Source: Elusimicrobiota bacterium (GTDB lineage: Bacteria; Elusimicrobiota; UBA5214; JBBAAG01). From it: a stretch of DNA of 25,387 nucleotides. The notes beneath the pieces are model-generated. The model saw only the letters and a list, made by a program, of their open reading frames with translations. It made no database searches and was not told where the DNA came from. The position numbers and the translations under genes are program-made. The stretch covers positions 1 through 25,387 of the forward strand of contig JBBAAG010000042.1 of the NCBI GenBank assembly GCA_041658405.1. The letters run 5' to 3'. Positions 24,658 to 25,387 of this stretch are shown piece after piece. Position 1 is the stretch's first letter, and each line of letters begins with the position of its first letter.

Positions 24658-25387
24658 TTACCCAAAAAACACAACGTAAAACCTTGCGATATCAGGATTA
24701 AACGCGCCAATAAGGCCCCAGATAACACCGGCAACGATAAAATGCCCGACTGCAAGTCCCATAAATAACGGGATTAGTTGTTTGTACATATTAACCCCGC
24801 CGATTTTCAGGATTATACTCTTAATAATCCACACCAGAAACAACGGCCCCCATACCGGCGACCCATACGCCGTTGCTACGATATACCCAATAGGATTCAG
24901 CGGAAAATTAAAGAATATACGGCGGAGTATAACCAATCCCGCAACAGTTGCCGCGCCAATCGCAGTTGCAACATTTTTTACGGGTACCGGCCCTTGTGGC
25001 GACCTCACTGCTGTGGATAACTCTGTATACTCATTCACTGCTAATGTTGCGCGTGTACCCCCGCCTGTACGGCCGCTTTCCAAAACATTAGCGCCATATT
25101 TATAATACATCGACAAATGCAGTGTCCATGACGCTGCCAGCCCGATGATGATAGAAAACACAACGATCCACAGAACCTGTTTCCGTTTAATATTCGCTTC
25201 CTCAGCAATTTTTATGGTATCCAACTGATAGGCCGTCAACTGCGGGAAAAACCCGCGGGCCAGGAATGTCAATACCGACAACCCCACGAGGTTAGGCATA
25301 CCCTGATCAAGTAACGTTTTCACTCCCACAGTATATGACAATATACGTTTCTGGTAGAACATAGGAAATAACCATATCATCGGGATC
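24658..25387 (-). CDS. Polytopic membrane protein, C-terminal part (DUF6785/DUF6784-like), runs off right edge
   Basis: At least 242 codons are open from the right edge to the TAA at 24658. The first in-frame ATG (25380) is internal because the frame continues to base 25387. The segment has about five hydrophobic spans and a long loop (YYKYGANVLESGRTGGGTRATLAVNEY). The C-terminal part, from FPLNPIGYIVATAYGSPVWGP through WIIKSIILKIGGVNMYKQLIPLFMGLAVGHF, resembles the DUF6784 C-terminus of the large DUF6785/DUF6784 proteins found in Planctomycetes and candidate phyla, with an OPT-like membrane topology. That name comes from recollection of the family pattern, not a search. Substrate and function are unknown. 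It is the gene directly before lysS. Confidence 0.55.
   Translation of the reverse strand, partial: IPMIWLFPMFYQKRILSYTVGVKTLLDQGMPNLVGLSVLTFLARGFFPQLTAYQLDTIKIAEEANIKRKQVLWIVVFSIIIGLAASWTLHLSMYYKYGANVLESGRTGGGTRATLAVNEYTELSTAVRSPQGPVPVKNVATAIGAATVAGLVILRRIFFNFPLNPIGYIVATAYGSPVWGPLFLVWIIKSIILKIGGVNMYKQLIPLFMGLAVGHFIVAGVIWGLIGAFNPDIARFYVVFFG

Overview
All well-supported genes in this 25.4 kb window are on the minus strand, so transcription runs from right (25387) to left (1). The gene set suggests a diderm bacterium of fairly low GC. Signs of an outer membrane are a lipoprotein-exporter (LolC/LolD-type) pair, an AsmA/TamB-like protein, an O-antigen-ligase-like protein and several exported proteins that look like beta-barrels. 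ClpC rather than ClpA, a large carboxypeptidase-regulatory-like repeat protein ending in a FlgD-like domain, and a DUF6785/DUF6784-like membrane protein point to a lineage outside Proteobacteria, such as Elusimicrobiota, Omnitrophota or a neighbouring candidate phylum. This placement is inference from family distribution; no marker gene here fixes it.

Layout from right to left (direction of transcription): (1) 25387-24658, C-terminal part of a polytopic membrane protein cut by the window edge. (2) 24614-23076, lysS. (3) 23051-22964, a striking 88-nt imperfect palindrome. (4) 22946-21624, an exported protein, probably an outer-membrane beta-barrel. (5) 21506-19594, a LolC/E-type permease and LolD-type ATPase. 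(6) 19541-19473, a zinc-ribbon fragment that looks like a relic, overlapping the start of (7) 19476-17209, an O-antigen-ligase/polymerase-like membrane protein with a TPR tail. (8) 17101-13514, a tightly packed operon: possible 26-codon ORF, class I methyltransferase, second class I methyltransferase, radical SAM/SPASM-type enzyme, and an alpha/beta hydrolase with a cysteine nucleophile. (9) 13302-8971, a secreted 1443-aa protein with 11 clear plus 2 divergent beta-sandwich repeats and a FlgD-like C-terminus, behind its own good promoter. (10) 8878-6649, three small exported proteins, two of which carry four-cysteine zinc ribbons. (11) 6568-4468, a branched-chain aminotransferase and an ArsB/NhaD-type permease. 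(12) 4371-1906, clpC behind a sigma70-like promoter with a tandem repeat. (13) 1897-1, the N-terminal ~632 residues of an AsmA/TamB-like protein.

The part most likely to hold something undescribed is region 8. Stop/start overlaps of 4, 4 and about 0 nt bind two methyltransferases, a five-cysteine SPASM-like radical SAM enzyme and a Cys-nucleophile hydrolase into one unit that I do not recognise as a named pathway. It is preceded by a short ORF ending 1 nt before the first methyltransferase. The second candidate is the envelope block 6649-13302, where zinc-ribbon modules normally seen in the cytosol occur on proteins with signal peptides. No rRNA, tRNA, CRISPR array or intact insertion sequence was seen, and no gene-free stretch exceeds 300 bases.
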